A stretch of 64,000 nucleotides of DNA from Siphonodentalium dalli (Eukaryota > Mollusca > Scaphopoda > Gadilida > Siphonodentaliidae): contig CP136066.1 in the NCBI GenBank assembly GCA_032622095.1, positions 230,334,961 to 230,398,960 on the forward strand, in the 5' to 3' direction. This document shows, one piece after another, positions 12,029 to 23,610 of the stretch. The position numbers were made by a program, and so were the translations under genes. Below the pieces are notes generated by a model. That model was given only the letters and a program-made list of their open reading frames with translations. It was not told the DNA's origin and searched no databases. The number at the start of each line of letters is the position of its first letter. The first letter of the stretch is position 1.

Positions 12029-12419
12029 CCCTTTACCCAACAGAACGGCCCTGTGCAATGCATTCTCTTATATATGCGAGTCGACCATAGGTCGCCTCGC
12101 ATATATAAGAGAATGCATTGGCTTAACACATTAAAAATTATAAAATTGTTAAAGAATGTAAGAAAAAATGGTAAAAAGTGTTAAAAAAAGATTTTTTTAA
12201 GGCCAATGTATTCTCTTATATATGCGAGGCGACCTATGGTCAACTCGCATATATAAGAGAATGCATTGGCACAGGGCATAACTGTAACTATCACAATGTG
12301 GTCAAGGAGCCGGTTCCAATGATATCCATATTTGTATGGTTCTATTGAGACAGGCCGAAGATATTTTAGGCTGTTGAAGCTTTATTTGGCCGGTTTTGGC
12401 CGGTTTGTTGGGTAAAGGG
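12029..12419. mobile_element. TTAA-flanked MITE, family A, 391 bp
   Basis: The element runs from CCCTTTACCCAACA to TGTTGGGTAAAGGG and is flanked by TTAA at 12025-12028 and 12420-12423. It sits inside a minisatellite unit. Neighbouring units show the uninterrupted 'gacatattaaatattaactg', so the target and its TTAA duplication are directly visible. Inside are two copies of the long hairpin in opposite orientation. TTAA specificity suggests piggyBac-type mobilisation. No transposase is present. Confidence 0.88.
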
Positions 12420-12433
12420 TTAAATATTAACTG

Positions 12434-13010
12434 AAAATAACCTACTTTCAACAATGGAATTACTTAATATACAGCGACTGCACAATTGGTAGAACAATTA
12501 TAATTAGTATTCGCCAATAGCAAGAAGTGAGCGGCATAGCCTTCGAACAATCCAGAAGAAAATGACATCTGTTCACATCGAAAGAAAGGATTAGAACGAG
12601 TTCGAGTGGCTGATTGGTCGATCGCTGGTCGTGGTCAAAATATTTGTGTCTCTGCCTTAAATTGCAATGCTTATTGTATCGAATGATCAATCATACCATT
12701 GATAGCATTATAATCTCCTGATCGAGATATATCACAGGGAACGACATATTAAATATTAACTGAAAATAACATACTTTCAACAATGGAATTACTTAATATA
12801 CAGCGACTGCACAATTGGTAGAACAATTATAATTAGTATTCGCCCATAGCAAGAAGTGAGCGGCATAGCCTTCGAACAATCCAGAAGAAAATGACATCTG
12901 TTCACATCGAAAGAAAGGATTAGAACGAGTTCGAGTGGCTGATTGGTCGATCGCTGGTCGTGGTCAAAATATTTGTGTCTCTGCCTTAAATTGCAATGCT
13001 TATTGTATCT
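12434..13010. repeat. Tandem duplication, about 332-bp offset
   Basis: The segment 'ctttcaacaatggaattacttaatatacagcgactgcac...' to 'ttgcaatgcttattgtatc' occurs at about 12445-12680 and 12777-13010. The copies are almost identical, with one minisatellite unit between them. A diverged third copy lies near 13285-13400. The minus-strand frames over it (about 75 codons) are the same sequence twice and show no domain. Confidence 0.85.
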
Positions 13011-13857
13011 AATATACAACATATTTTTACCAAAAATGTTGATTGCATACAATTTGAATCGAACCACATTGCCCATGCATCGTCAGAGCTGTTCTCGTGC
13101 ATTGTCCTAGAGAGCTTGTCGACGAATCATCCACTTATAGACTATCTTCAGTTAGACAACGACTATCGGAATCAATCAAAGCAGTGGGTTTATAAGTGAA
13201 AGCATGCGACCAACCAGTTAGTTAGTACGCGATGCGTTACACTTAGTGTTGTCTCAATATAAAGCATCGATCAAAATAGCCTACGACAAATCCAGAATTA
13301 AATGAAGATATTTCCACATCGAAAGAAAGCGCTAACACGAGGTTAGTGGCGGACATTGCTGAAATCAAGAATATCAACACCAGGAATAAAGCATCAGCTT
13401 CTAGATAGATTATTGAGCTTTCAATGAAATGTTTGCAATTTGGACGATTTTGCGTAAAAAAGTAAAAAAAAAACTAGTAATTTAAAAAAAAAAAACATTG
13501 AAATTCTTCAATTTTTTTTAGCACAATTAGTTATTTAACATTATTAACACAATTACTATTCAACTTAATCACCAAAATCATACTAAAATGAAATCTTTAC
13601 ACATTGGAACAAAAATGAAAATTTTTGGGCTTAAAATGTCGAAAAATGCCCAAAAAAACGAAAAAAAAAACAAAGAAGGCTACAAATTTGTTCTTGCTAT
13701 CATGATTTTTCTTCATTACCATACATAAAACATTAAAAATAACATGGTCACAGCTTGTCCGTCAATATGAGCAACACTACCTCCAGATCTCCTGGACTAA
13801 TAAGTAGCCAGCTTCTATCAACCATGCAGATATATAATTAATTTGTCAGAATGCAAT
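13011..13857. other. Intron-like, A/T homopolymer-rich
   Basis: Poly-A runs lie at 13455-13500 and 13645-13675. No coding segment is supported. Confidence 0.35.
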
Positions 13858-13861
13858 TTAA

Positions 13862-14252
13862 CCCTTACCCAACAGAAGGGCCCTGTGCCAATGCATTCTC
13901 TTATATATGCGAGTCGACCATAGGTCGCCTCGCATATATAAGAGAATGCATTGGCTTAACACATTAAAAGTTATAAAATTGTTAAAGAATGTAAGAAAAA
14001 ATGGTAAAAAGTGTTAAAAAAAGATTTTTTTTAGGCCAATGCATTCTCTTATATATGCGAGGCGACCTATGGTCGACTCGCATATATAAGAGAATGCATT
14101 GGCACAGGGCATAACTGTAACTATCACAATGTGGTCAAGGAGCCGGTTCCAATGATATCCATATTTGTATGGTTTTATTGAGACAGACCGAAGATATTTT
14201 AGGCTGTTGAAGCTTTATTTGGCCGTTTTTGGCCGGTTTGTCGGGTAAAGGG
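13862..14252. mobile_element. TTAA-flanked MITE, family A, 391 bp
   Basis: It is flanked by TTAA at 13858-13861 and 14253-14256. Length and internal double hairpin (about 13888-13955 and 14035-14103) are as in the 12029 copy, with a small deletion in one TIR (CCCTTACCC) and a few substitutions. Confidence 0.85.
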
Positions 14253-14256
14253 TTAA

Positions 14257-14619
14257 CAGAAAATAATGGACATATATGATCATATATTTTGTCTTCCTGC
14301 CGGGATTAACATGGCCTTTGCTTGAGGTTATCTCCCTGTCAACCCCCTTTAACGAATAGTATCCATGTGTGTCTTGTAGATTATCATGTCGTTGTGGTTA
14401 TTTGTGGATTGTTAGTATATGTCTGATGGTGTGCGAGAATTGATTTATGTTGATGATCGAATCTGTCGTTTCTGTATAACGCATCATGTTATTTTAGATC
14501 GACAAAATATTACATGCATAATAAGATATCGAGAGATGCAGACAATCGCTTACCGAATTATATTTTGTAAGAAAAAATGGTTGGTATAGTTGACTACTAA
14601 CTGGTATGTACATGTATTT
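14257..14619. other. No supported feature
   Basis: AT-rich intron-like sequence without recognisable genes or repeats. Confidence 0.35.
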
Positions 14620-14947
14620 ATCACATAATTTGGCCATAAAAGCAGTTTAATAATTATCGGTAATAGACACGTTTAATATCAGCGCGTGCGATGACGTCAC
14701 ATCGTTCTTCAAATGACTTGCGATCGCTGCGGTTTTTATCGTTGTTTTCGATGGATATTTCGCATTGCTTCGCGTTTATTTGATCATGTGATAAAAAGTA
14801 TCTCACACTCGTCCTATTTTATACGTAATTTATCAACCTCGTCCACTAAATTCTATTTGAGCCTCGGTAAACCTCGGCTCAAATCGAATTTAGTGAACTC
14901 GGTTGATAAATTCCGTATAAAATTGAAACTCATGTGAGATCCTCTAT
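14620..14947. mobile_element. Foldback element, copy 1 (with TGACGTCA motif)
   Basis: It matches 15450-15778. The right half folds into a long hairpin: 'atctcacactcgtcctattttatacg' pairs with 'cgtataaaattgaaactcatgtgagat', and 'cactaaattc(t)atttgagc' pairs with 'gctcaaatcgaatttagtg'. The left half carries TGACGTCA, a perfect CRE-type palindrome, at about 14692. The open frame 14713-14937 lies across the hairpin and is not a gene. Confidence 0.7.
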
Positions 14948-15449
14948 ATGTATAACAAGTTTCAATAAACTGATGTATTTGTCAATTTCTCGGACACGGC
15001 CATGATATTAAGTTTACTTTGGGCGTGATTGGTGACATAAATTATTTATTAGATGATAAAAATGGCGGATATTTGAGACTCACGATTTTGTCGAACGAAA
15101 CCCGGCTTGATCCGACAGATAACACCGTCCTATGCGATTATTCAATACAGCAACAGTATAGTGAACGAAAGGCACAGGGTCATGCGACAGCAAAACACAT
15201 ATCAATAAATATAATATACATATAGCCTCGAAAAATCGAACTGGTTGAATGTCGAGCCAAGTATTGCTGTATCTATTGGACTGAATATTCAATGACAGTC
15301 TACACCAGAATTAGCCAAGGAATCATTTGCCCAAAGGAAATACACGATCTGACAAAAGGTAAATATGGAAAACAATAAAACTGTATTGCTTCTCTGTGCG
15401 TACCACTCTTAGAACAATAGTGTATAAATTCTATTATGTATTATATTTT
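14948..15449. other. No supported gene
   Basis: This is the spacer between two copies of the same foldback element. Overlapping open frames of about 70 codons exist on both strands (15019-15225 plus, 15080-15292 minus), but neither has a domain or a phase-consistent splice pair. Confidence 0.35.
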
Positions 15450-15778
15450 ATCACATAATTTGGCCATAAAAGCAGTTTCATAATTATCGGTAATAGACAC
15501 GTTTAATATCAGCGCGTGCGATGACGTCACGGCGTTCTTCAAATAACTTGCGATCGCTGTAGTTTATGATTGTTGTTTTCGATGAATATTTCGCGTTGCT
15601 TCGGGTTTATTTGATGATGTGATAAAAGGTATCTCACACTCGTCCTATTTTATACGTAATTTATCAACCTCGTCCTCTAAATTCTATTTGAGCCTCGGTA
15701 AACCTCGGCTCAAATCGAATTTAGTGAACTCGGTTGATAAATTTCGTATAAAATAGAAACTCATGTGAGATCCTCTAT
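15450..15778. mobile_element. Foldback element, copy 2
   Basis: Collinear with 14620-14947 at an offset of 830 bp, including the CRE-like TGACGTCA and the long hairpin. A shorter hairpin of the same type lies at about 31490-31575. Confidence 0.7.
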
Positions 15779-15879
15779 TTATCTTAAACAAAATTTTGTA
15801 GAAATGACACATGCCATATATATGTCGGTGGAATTTCCTCAAAATTGAATATGAATGGTAATGTGAGTGTATCATAGTT

Positions 15880-16165
15880 ATTAGATGAGATCTGATTTAC
15901 TGTAAACCCACAACTCGTAAAGGCTAAAACAGAACACAAAATTGGCAGCAGCTTTAACAATGTTTTTACACTGTGGTTGTGTCAAAGCTGAACAGCAGAT
16001 AATTGTATAGCACAAAGTTTTAAAGCTTCTGCCAGATTTTGAATATGGTAGCATTTGCGAGGTTAGTGTCTCAAATAAAACATTTGTCATTTCTACACAA
16101 TTTTTTTAAAGATAAAATACAACACATATTGTGTGGAATTTACACACATTTGTTCTAAGAGCGTA
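15880..16165. repeat. Dispersed repeat, family H
   Basis: This is a diverged copy of 5341-5670, sharing 'acaaaattggcagcagctttaa', 'aagctgaacagcagataattgtatagcacaaagtttta' and 'ttctaagagcgtaag'. Confidence 0.5.
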
Positions 16166-16439
16166 AGTAGTTTGCTGTGGCAACTAAGATGGAGAATAAA
16201 TGTGCTTGGAAACATGCAAGGGGCGTCCGGATATAAAGGGGGAAAGATGCACCAAAGAAACTGTGGATTCACCGAATTCATACATTGAAGACGAACATAT
16301 CTACCAGAAACGTTCCCAAGGAACCGACTTCATTAATTTAGTGAAATTATTCACGAGTACTGACCCAATTGTATTAAAGCAATTTTCCAATTTTGTTAAG
16401 CTGGGTTGTAAATTTATCGTTATAAACTAAGTAAATCGA

Positions 16440-16780
16440 CAGCGGCAATTTTACTATATGATGCCGATGATGGTGGTGACAGCTATATGATGATGACGGT
16501 GGTTACAGCTATATGATGACGACGATGACGGTGGTGACAGCTATGTGATGACGATGACGGCGGCGACAGCTATTACGTCAATACATAGTAAAGATTGCGA
16601 TGAATGATGATGACGATCGCGTTTCATTGATAGTGAAAATTACTATTATGACGATTATGATGATTATGGTACTTGAATAATTTATGATGATGATATTTAT
16701 GATGATGATAATGACTATGACGGTGGTGGTGCTGACAGCGACGATAATACGATGACGATCAAAACATGATGATGATAATA
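16440..16780. repeat. GATGAT/GACGATGAC-rich simple repeat
   Basis: Degenerate trinucleotide repeat with imperfect 'ggtggtgacagctatatgatgatgac' units at the left end. Frames are open by composition only. Confidence 0.8.
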
Positions 16781-18262
16781 CTGGTATATAAGCACTCCTC
16801 TCCCTCAGAAAATGGCAAGCCATACAACAGTGGTCCCGTTTTTGTAAATGATGTATTATGTTACCTATATTACTTTGTTTTCATGTATATAATTTTGTTA
16901 CCTAAATTACTCTGTGCCATGCTTAGTTGCGGCGTTGAGTTAACAAACATTCATTCGATAGAAACAAAGGTTGCGTTTAAAGGGGCACTGTGCACTAAAT
17001 CCGGCAACTTATGGGACCATCTCATTTTATACTCCACAGAATATATGGATAACAACTGAATGAATTTGAGCAATAGATTAGTGAAAAATACACTCATGTG
17101 CTCTACGAACGATGGAAACAACACGGTAATTATATTGAAAATGAGTTCATGACTCAAGTCATAAACTCATTTTCATTATAATTACCATGTTGTTTGCATG
17201 TTAATCACAATTCCCAAAAGTGAATTTTAGGCAAGCCTGCATCTAGGACTTACAAATCGAAAGGCGAGCCTTAAGTAATTGCGAATCAAGTTGACAGAAA
17301 GAACAGAGGGTTGGTGGATTGATATGATGGTGACTGAAGTAATGAGGGCATGAAGTTTTTATGGAAGTATGAATGAATATTTTTTTTATTTTGTATTAAC
17401 CATATTTTGTTCGGGGCACCAATTTTGACAACTTACATCGCCCCTCTCCCATTACCATTTTATCAAATACAATGTTGATGACGAACATAACATATGCACA
17501 AGGTGATATATGGTGTGTTATGGTTGCTGTCTGTCCTATACTTAATAATGAATATGAATGGATGCATACATCTGCTCAAGTGACATAGCGGAGAATAAAA
17601 CGTCACGTGATCATCACGCGTCACACATCGCGCTATACATTAGAGCACAATCCTATTGTTGCAATCGTTCCCTGATTATTGGTAAAGCACACAAATTCCC
17701 ACGGCTGCATGGTGAAGGAATCGTTCAGTGATTATCCCATTGTTAGGCACACTCAACTCATAACAGACAAATCGTACGGGCGTTACAAATTAGGACCAGT
17801 CCGTGTTGTTTCGGACATACCTAATCACATTCGAACGGCGATATATCAGTTCATGTTAATCACGTTGTTGGGTGTGGCTAACCGGCTATTGTGTCCAATC
17901 GCGGCCAGCGCACGGATTGTGCTCTTGGTCAAAACACGCTCAACGGCACATTTCCAGTTGATTGAATTATGTGGGTGGAATCAATTGTTCTCTAAGTTGG
18001 TCAGAGCACGCAAATAGTTCTTTACCAGAATAAATCTCGTCTTCGACTCGATTGATTAAAACAATTCTTGTGCTCTAACCATTACTTAACACACTAACGA
18101 TTAGCTGCTAGTACACTGTAGAGGATCTGTGCTCTAACCATTACTTAGTGATGTTAGTTGAGCAGTATGCCATTAGGAAGCAAGTGCGGTGATCGCAGCA
18201 TATAAATGGCATTGCGCATGCGCAGCGTTAGCGCGGATAACATAAATGCAGCGGTCACCCAC
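16780..18262. other. Intron-like with repeat pieces and a hairpin
   Basis: About 16975-17100 matches the inverse of 28880-29010 ('ctaaatccggcaacttatgggaccatctc'). 17112-17200 is a foldback: 'aacacggtaattatattgaaaatgagtt' pairs with its complement. An open frame at 17679-18017 (112 codons) has no recognisable domain and overlaps an internal repeat ('tgctctaaccattactta' twice), so I do not call it. Confidence 0.4.
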
Positions 18263-18298
18263 CTGATCCAAATGGTAAACTGCCCTGCATGATAACCT
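18263..18298 (-). CDS. 36-nt micro-exon (VIMQGSLPFGS)
   Basis: This has the strongest acceptor of the series (TCGTTGTTTCCTTGCAG), and the donor is GTGGGT. The 36 nt in phase 1 read (G)AG GTT ATC ATG CAG GGC AGT TTA CCA TTT GGA TCA G, that is VIMQGSLPFGS with a split Gly/Glu codon at each end. It lies 1.3 kb downstream of the large Pro-rich exon on the same strand and in the same phase. Function unknown. Confidence 0.55.
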
Positions 18299-18467
18299 CT
18301 GCAAGGAAACAACGACGGAGTTAAGATAGAGAAGATATGAGATACCTTTCGCAAAATCACGATTACGATTACGAATATGGACACTATCCTACCACTATAG
18401 GGCCAGCAATACGATTAGTACGCACTGGGGTTCTTATATAAGACGAAATATACCCCACGCAGTTTAA

Positions 18468-18981
18468 CTCTTTGAGTGTCATCACTATAATTTGCATCAA
18501 ACTGATTTAGTGACCCGTCTGAAAAACGGCGGCCATAACAGGGCGCCATCTTGAATTTAACGGGTTCCACTTTAATAACCGAAAGCTAGTTCTGTAAAAT
18601 CGGCCCTAAAAAAACATAAACAAAAAAAAATAAAGATTTTGTTTGTCTTTTGGTTGAATTTGTTTTGGGTATGCTTAAGCATGCTATAGGGCATGTTATA
18701 ACTCAAAACTATCACCAAGTATTCATAGTAATAATTTTGATGCCCATGAAAAACGTAAGATTCCCTGGCCCTAAGCCTACAAAATAAGTCTGTTAAAGAA
18801 TCTAAGAAACAATTATTAAAATTGTAAAAAATTGTAAAAAAAAATAACAAATGATGAAAAATTGTTAGGACAATGCATTCTCTTATATATGCGAGGCGAC
18901 CTAAGGTCGACTCGCATATATAAGAGAATGTATTGGCACAGGGTATATGGGTTGAAAAAATCGGACCTGGCACTCAAAGGG
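18468..18981. mobile_element. TTAA-flanked MITE, family B, 514 bp
   Basis: The ends CTCTTTGAGTGTCA and TGGCACTCAAAGGG form a different terminal inverted repeat from family A, flanked by TTAA at 18464-18467 and 18982-18985. It carries one copy of the same long hairpin (about 18870-18936). The central region also resembles 8040-8280. No transposase is encoded. Confidence 0.75.
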
Positions 18982-18985
18982 TTAA

Positions 18986-19627
18986 TTATGTGCATGTGTC
19001 AAGGATGTGCCACTGGTACTGTTTGTGGACGCTCTAACAGTATCCGTGTGGTGTATAACACATTGATAAGTACATGGGATCTGAAAGAGACACATATTAA
19101 CTTTTCCATCAAATATATGCTTATCTGATTAAAGTGGGGCATATGCCGTCTCACAAATTAACCATCGTATGTGATTTGTGATGGTGACCACCTTACTAGG
19201 ACAATATATCCTATCCTTAATCGTAATAGTGATTTTGCGAAAGGTCTCTATATATATATGTATATAATAGCGTTACCAAGCTTCGTTCACGGTTCCTTTC
19301 AAATTAAACAAATGATATAATGAACTTTGTCATATTAATTTCGATAGCAAGATATGTACAATCAAGAGATCGTACGTAGTTGTAATGAAATTCACTCGCC
19401 GAGCTGGTAAAATAAATAAATTACTGGTAATTACCACATGTACTCATTTGTAACCATGTATTCAAAAGGAAAGGTTCTGGTTTTAAAGGAGGTTAAGAAA
19501 CAGCAGCATGCTATCTTCCGTTATGTTAAAAGCTCATAGGGATTTGTGTTTTATACTACGTCTTTACACCCTACTTTAAATAAATTTTATTTGATATAAT
19601 CTTATCCTATCTTCCTATAAAACAAAC
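18986..19627. other. Intron-like, no supported gene
   Basis: AT-rich. One good-looking minus acceptor near 19403 (TTTATTTATTTTACCAG) has no donor in phase 1 and was not called. Confidence 0.35.
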
Positions 19628-20002
19628 CTTGCGGAATCATAGGTCTGCTTGGGAGTTTTCTCACAAAACCGCTCGGTTTTCCACGGTTCCTATTTCGATT
19701 TGGAGGAGCGCCTATAACGGGCCCTATTCCGGCGAGTGGAACCTCAAAGTAGTTCCGTGGTTCCGGCGTTGTTGTGCGAGATTTTGTCGTGAAGGGATCT
19801 GTCATAAACCCCACAATGTATGTATCGGTTGGAGCGCCGATCACCACCGGGTTCAATGTCCCGGGGTTGGGTGGCAGAATAGCTGGAGGTAATGTGATTG
19901 GTGGTATGGTGATTTTTGCAGCTGCCTTGTTGATCGGCTGTACGGGATCGCTCGAAAACATAGAGAAGAGGTAATCTGGGAACCCCGCGAAAGGATCTGT
20001 AG
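19628..20002 (-). CDS. 375-nt Pro-rich exon
   Basis: This is the longest exon of the locus. The acceptor is strong (ATTTTATTTCTAG) and the donor is GTTTGT. It has 125 codons open, with phase 1 on both sides. It begins (G)CT TDPFAGFPDYLFSMFSSDP. It continues into a Pro/Ile stretch (ITIPPITLPPAILPPNPG) and then VVIGAPTDTYIVGFMTDPF. It ends basic (PPNRNRNRGKPSGFVRKLPS, then RPMIPQ). The stretch is clearly GC-richer than its flanks. No family was recognised. The composition suits an extracellular structural or matrix-like protein, which is an inference. 'TDPF' occurs twice and 'VIGAP' twice, hinting at internal duplication. Confidence 0.65.
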
Positions 20003-20098
20003 CTAGAAATAAAATCCGCCAAGGTCAGATGAATGTCAATCCTTAGTGTGTTTGGTTTTCAAGGACGAGTTAGTCATATATACAGTATACATACACAC

Positions 20099-20122
20099 CT
20101 GTACTAGTATCATTGTCATAGA
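20099..20122 (-). CDS. Candidate 24-nt micro-exon (YDNDTST)
   Basis: In phase 1 the 24 nt read (G)TC then YDNDTST, ending on a Gly first base. The donor is GTGTGT and the acceptor is TCACGTGTGGTAG with a weak pyrimidine tract. It sits between two better exons in the right phase. The longer open frame upstream (to 20387) could alternatively make it part of a bigger exon. Confidence 0.3.
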
Positions 20123-20248
20123 CTACCACACGTGATTGGGACCAAAATGTAGTAAATTGAACTTTGATCTCATGACCAATTTTGTGAGGCCCCATGCATA
20201 TTGTGCATGCGGTGTTGTTGAGACAGCACACCTTTATTAAAGTAATAC

Positions 20249-20290
20249 CTGTTAGATTGTCAGGCCTCAATATTGAAATTGCTAGCCTCT
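20249..20290 (-). CDS. 42-nt micro-exon (RLAISILRPDNLT)
   Basis: The acceptor (CTGATATTATTATATTTGGCAG) is very good and the donor is GTATTA. The 42 nt in phase 1 read (x)AG then RLAISILRPDNLT and a Gly first base. NLT is a potential N-glycosylation sequon if the following residue context allows (N-L-T fits N-X-T). It lies 250 bp upstream of the 375-nt exon. Function unknown. Confidence 0.45.
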
Positions 20291-20409
20291 CTGCCAAATA
20301 TAATAATATCAGAAAGAAACCTACTTGACGGCGCACCAGCAATTTCCATTGGGGAAAAGTCATAGTATTTTCGAGGCCACACATCAATACATAATTAGTA
20401 CAAAACGAG

Positions 20410-20441
20410 CTAATCTGGAAAATTCGCGAAATTCGCTGCAG
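20410..20441 (-). pseudogene. Ghost copy of the start of the 375-nt exon
   Basis: The acceptor and first ten codons of exon 19628-20002 are repeated here in diverged form: TTATTTTTAG then CT GCA GCG AAT TTC GCG AAT TTT CCA GAT followed by TAG. The shared frame (..FA.FPD) and acceptor show a partial exon duplication. The in-frame stop means it is either dead or an alternative terminal exon. Confidence 0.5.
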
Positions 20442-20460
20442 CTAAAAATAACATCCTGAT

Positions 20461-20960
20461 TCACTATTACAATACCAGTACTAATACCAGTACTAATACC
20501 ACCCTACTATTACTATACCAGTACTAATACCAGTACTAATACCATCCTACTATTACTATACCAGTACTAATACCAGTACTAATACCACCCTACTATTACT
20601 ATACCAGTACTAATACCAGTACTAATACCACCCTACTATTACTATACCAGTACTAATACCAGTACTAATACCACCCTACTATTACTATACCAGTACTAAT
20701 ACCACCCTACTATTACTATACCAGTACTAATACCAGTACTAATACCACCCTACTATTACTATACCAGTACTAACACCACCCTACTATTACTATACCAGTA
20801 CTAATACCACCCTACTATTACTATACCAGTAATAATACCACCCTACTATTACTATACCAGTACTAATACCAGTACTAATACCACCCTACTATTACTATAC
20901 CAGTACTAACACCACCCTACTATTACTATACCAGTACTAACACCACCCTACTGTTACTAT
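20461..20960. repeat. Minisatellite of ccagtactaatac / caccctactattactata
   Basis: About 500 bp of two alternating short modules, 'ccagtactaatac' (13 bp) and 'caccctactattactata' (18 bp), in varying order. Confidence 0.92.
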
Positions 20961-21108
20961 ACCATTCTCGAAGATACAGACGAGTTTGTATCATCACAAT
21001 CATAATGATTGACAGTTGTTTGATGAACTAATAGTACAGCTATCTGTAGCACGGTTACCCGGTGTTGCCTAGGTTGAGAATCATTCAAACCTTTAATACC
21101 CACACTTG

Positions 21109-21116
21109 GTTGAACA
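21109..21116. repeat. 8-bp target-site duplication, left
   Basis: GTTGAACA precedes the terminal CAGGG of the hAT element and is repeated exactly at 23611-23618. Confidence 0.85.
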
Positions 21117-23610
21117 CAGGGTCCGAAATTTACTTTTGCCAAATAATTTGCCAAATGAAAATATTTTTTGCCCAATTATATTAGCATTTGCCAAATGCTG
21201 TCCTTGATAGTATCATTTTCTGCAACCTTAATTATTATGTTTCAACATTCGCGGGTTGAACGACTTTTGATATCGATACAAAAGCAGTTAATAATCAATT
21301 ATGCTGGCATCTCTATTGTGGTCTATCATTCAACAATCACCGAACAGTACAATTGTAGAAGGGTTGCTTCATCAGAAGGGCACATCACAGGAGGATTAGG
21401 TAAAGGATAATGTTCGAAGCAGGGGGAATTCGGTAAAAGAATAGAAGAGGGCTTGCCCGAGTCTATTCTTTACCGAATTCCCGACGCTGAGAATATTATC
21501 TGACTTAAAACCCACTCATTGATTTGTCGTTGGAGCCAACTATCAATTGTGTCTGGCCCAAAGCTCTGCCTTGATTACCTGAGTACACGCCCACAGTTCA
21601 GCACGGACAGTTTGTGATGTCCACGATGAAAAGCAACACATTTCAATTATTATTTAATTCGAATTAGGACTCGCCAGTTGAGGGATGTTTCTTCCAAAGT
21701 TTGTCGTTGCGCTTTGGATTCGGACAGTGTATGTGAGCAATATCTTACTATATTTCTTTCTTGATTTAAAGATGCCCCATCTAATTCGACATCAAATACG
21801 TTAACATTCCATAATAATTTATCAGGCTCCCGTACCCCCGTATATATCATTTCCCATATGTTCAAACCCTGGGAGCCTTTTCTATTATCTTCTGATGGGG
21901 TTGAAGATTGAACAAACCATGCAGGGAAAATATTTCTGTGTTAATACTTGTTCCTTGAATATAAATTCCCAGCTCGAGGTTGCAAGATTTGTGTAGCTTT
22001 GTGAGCCAACATCAATGAAATTCCAACTTTCCAAGCGACGCATAGTACAATCGATTAATTAAATTAAAGTCCCCCAAACCATGCAAACTCGAGTTAGGAC
22101 CTTTACCTGCTATAAAATACAATGTTATTACGGAACAGTTATAACCGAGCATTATGTTAACTGCATTTTTTTTCAATGTTATAAAACTTCCCTGTCAGAG
22201 CAACAGAAAGTTATCATGTTTTGAACTAGTGGAGTATGATATCTTGGCGAAGCCAGAGTAGATATGCATGACATGTCTATACACATGGGTATACGCTATT
22301 CTGTTTCAATTTGATACTGGAAATGTTATATTTTTTCTGTGCTTCCCCATTGTATTAAAAATAACCATGTGAGCACTTTCTCGTTCAATAAGTAACGTAT
22401 AGTTAAAATCTGTGTTAAACGGTTTTGTGTTTATTTGACCGACTTAGGGACGTATTTAGATGTTATCTATATGTGTTTTAGCCTGTCTGCGGACTTTTCT
22501 AAATAGTCCAAAGAGCTGTTGGTGTTTTTGTATCAAAGTTTGAAGAAATTTAATTTTATTTTTTGGCGTGGCAATATAAAATCAAAATCGCTAAATATTT
22601 GTGAGTTTTAATTAGCTCAGCAAATTAAAGGTACTCAATTCGATTAAGCACCCCTAAATTACTATTTCTGTGACTTCAGGGGTAAACAAAATATTTGATT
22701 CGAGTCGAGGAACCCATCCATCAAAGCTCAGAGTTATTAGATATTAATTTTTAAAGTTTGCAATTATTGCCCCTAAGTTTGTAATTTTCTCGAGATGTAT
22801 AATTTTCACAGAAACACTTATTCAAACAGGCGAAGCTGGATAACTCTAAAATCAAGTGTATTAATAACGCAATGAGACCATCCTTTTGACGGCGTGTTTC
22901 TGGGCCAGAAACAATAGAAATAACAAAACATCAAAAAACAATCTGATCACTATGAGCGTTGATAGATATGTTACTCGTCTCGAATCAATTATTTTTTATC
23001 CCCGAAGCCAAAGAAATAGTAATGTATAAGGGCCTGATCTGATTGAGTACCTTTAAGTGTTCCGATATTTAATGCAGCTTGCCGACACGCTATATTGACT
23101 CAACTTACATGATTGGGGGAGGAGCCACTCTATGACGTCCCTCAGCCGATTTAATCCCTCGTGTATTCGTAAAAAATAATGCCGGGCATTCTTAAAAAAT
23201 AATGCCCACGGGCATTCTTAAAAAAGAATGACTGTTGGCGTTAAAATAATGCTCATGCGATCAAAACGCTTGAGCGTTCTGCCAGATAAGAGCCCTGTCC
23301 GGACAAAGGGATAACACGCCGGTGGGTTTTAATAGTAAGTAATCCCTCCAACCATCATGCAGTACTATTGCTATGAGATTGACTGCTTGTTAACAAAGGT
23401 GTTAATTTCCCCTAAACCTTATAAAACACCACTAATATGATTGTTTTAAGAGTTTCCTGAAATGATCGGTAATATTTGACCAATATTTTTCAAATTGCTT
23501 GAAGAATTAAAAAATGACTTGCCAAAACTTTTGACAAAAGAAAATATTTTTTGCCAAATGTGAATTATTTTTGCCATTGCCAAATTTGGAAAGTGGCAGC
23601 GCGAACCCTG
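21117..23610. mobile_element. hAT-type non-autonomous element, 2494 bp
   Basis: The ends CAGGGTCCG and CGAACCCTG are flanked by the perfect 8-bp duplication GTTGAACA, the signature of hAT transposons. Sub-terminal 'tttgccaaatgaaaatattttttg' motifs occur near both ends in inverted orientation. I see no transposase reading frame. It contains later insertions, notably the family C element at 22625-23056, and a hairpin at 21427-21482 ('gaattcggtaaa'). 3596-4166 is a shorter, older relative. Confidence 0.8.
22625..23056. mobile_element. Family C foldback MITE
   Basis: It runs from TTAAAGGTACTCAAT to ATTGAGTACCTTTAA, with matching inner arms ('ctattctttggcttcgggggtaaa' and its complement). Relatives lie at 45847-46304, 46713-47144 and, in part, 8287-8500 and 8840-8870. 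Confidence 0.65.

Noticed and set aside
15346-15400. Strong minus-strand splice acceptor (CCATATTTACCTTTTGTCAG)
   Set aside because: In phase 1 the following frame stops after seven codons, and no donor fits.
18572-18973. A 133-codon minus-strand frame
   Set aside because: It runs through a MITE and its hairpin. Similar peptides (..CILLYMRGDLRSTRIYKR..) recur wherever the hairpin does.
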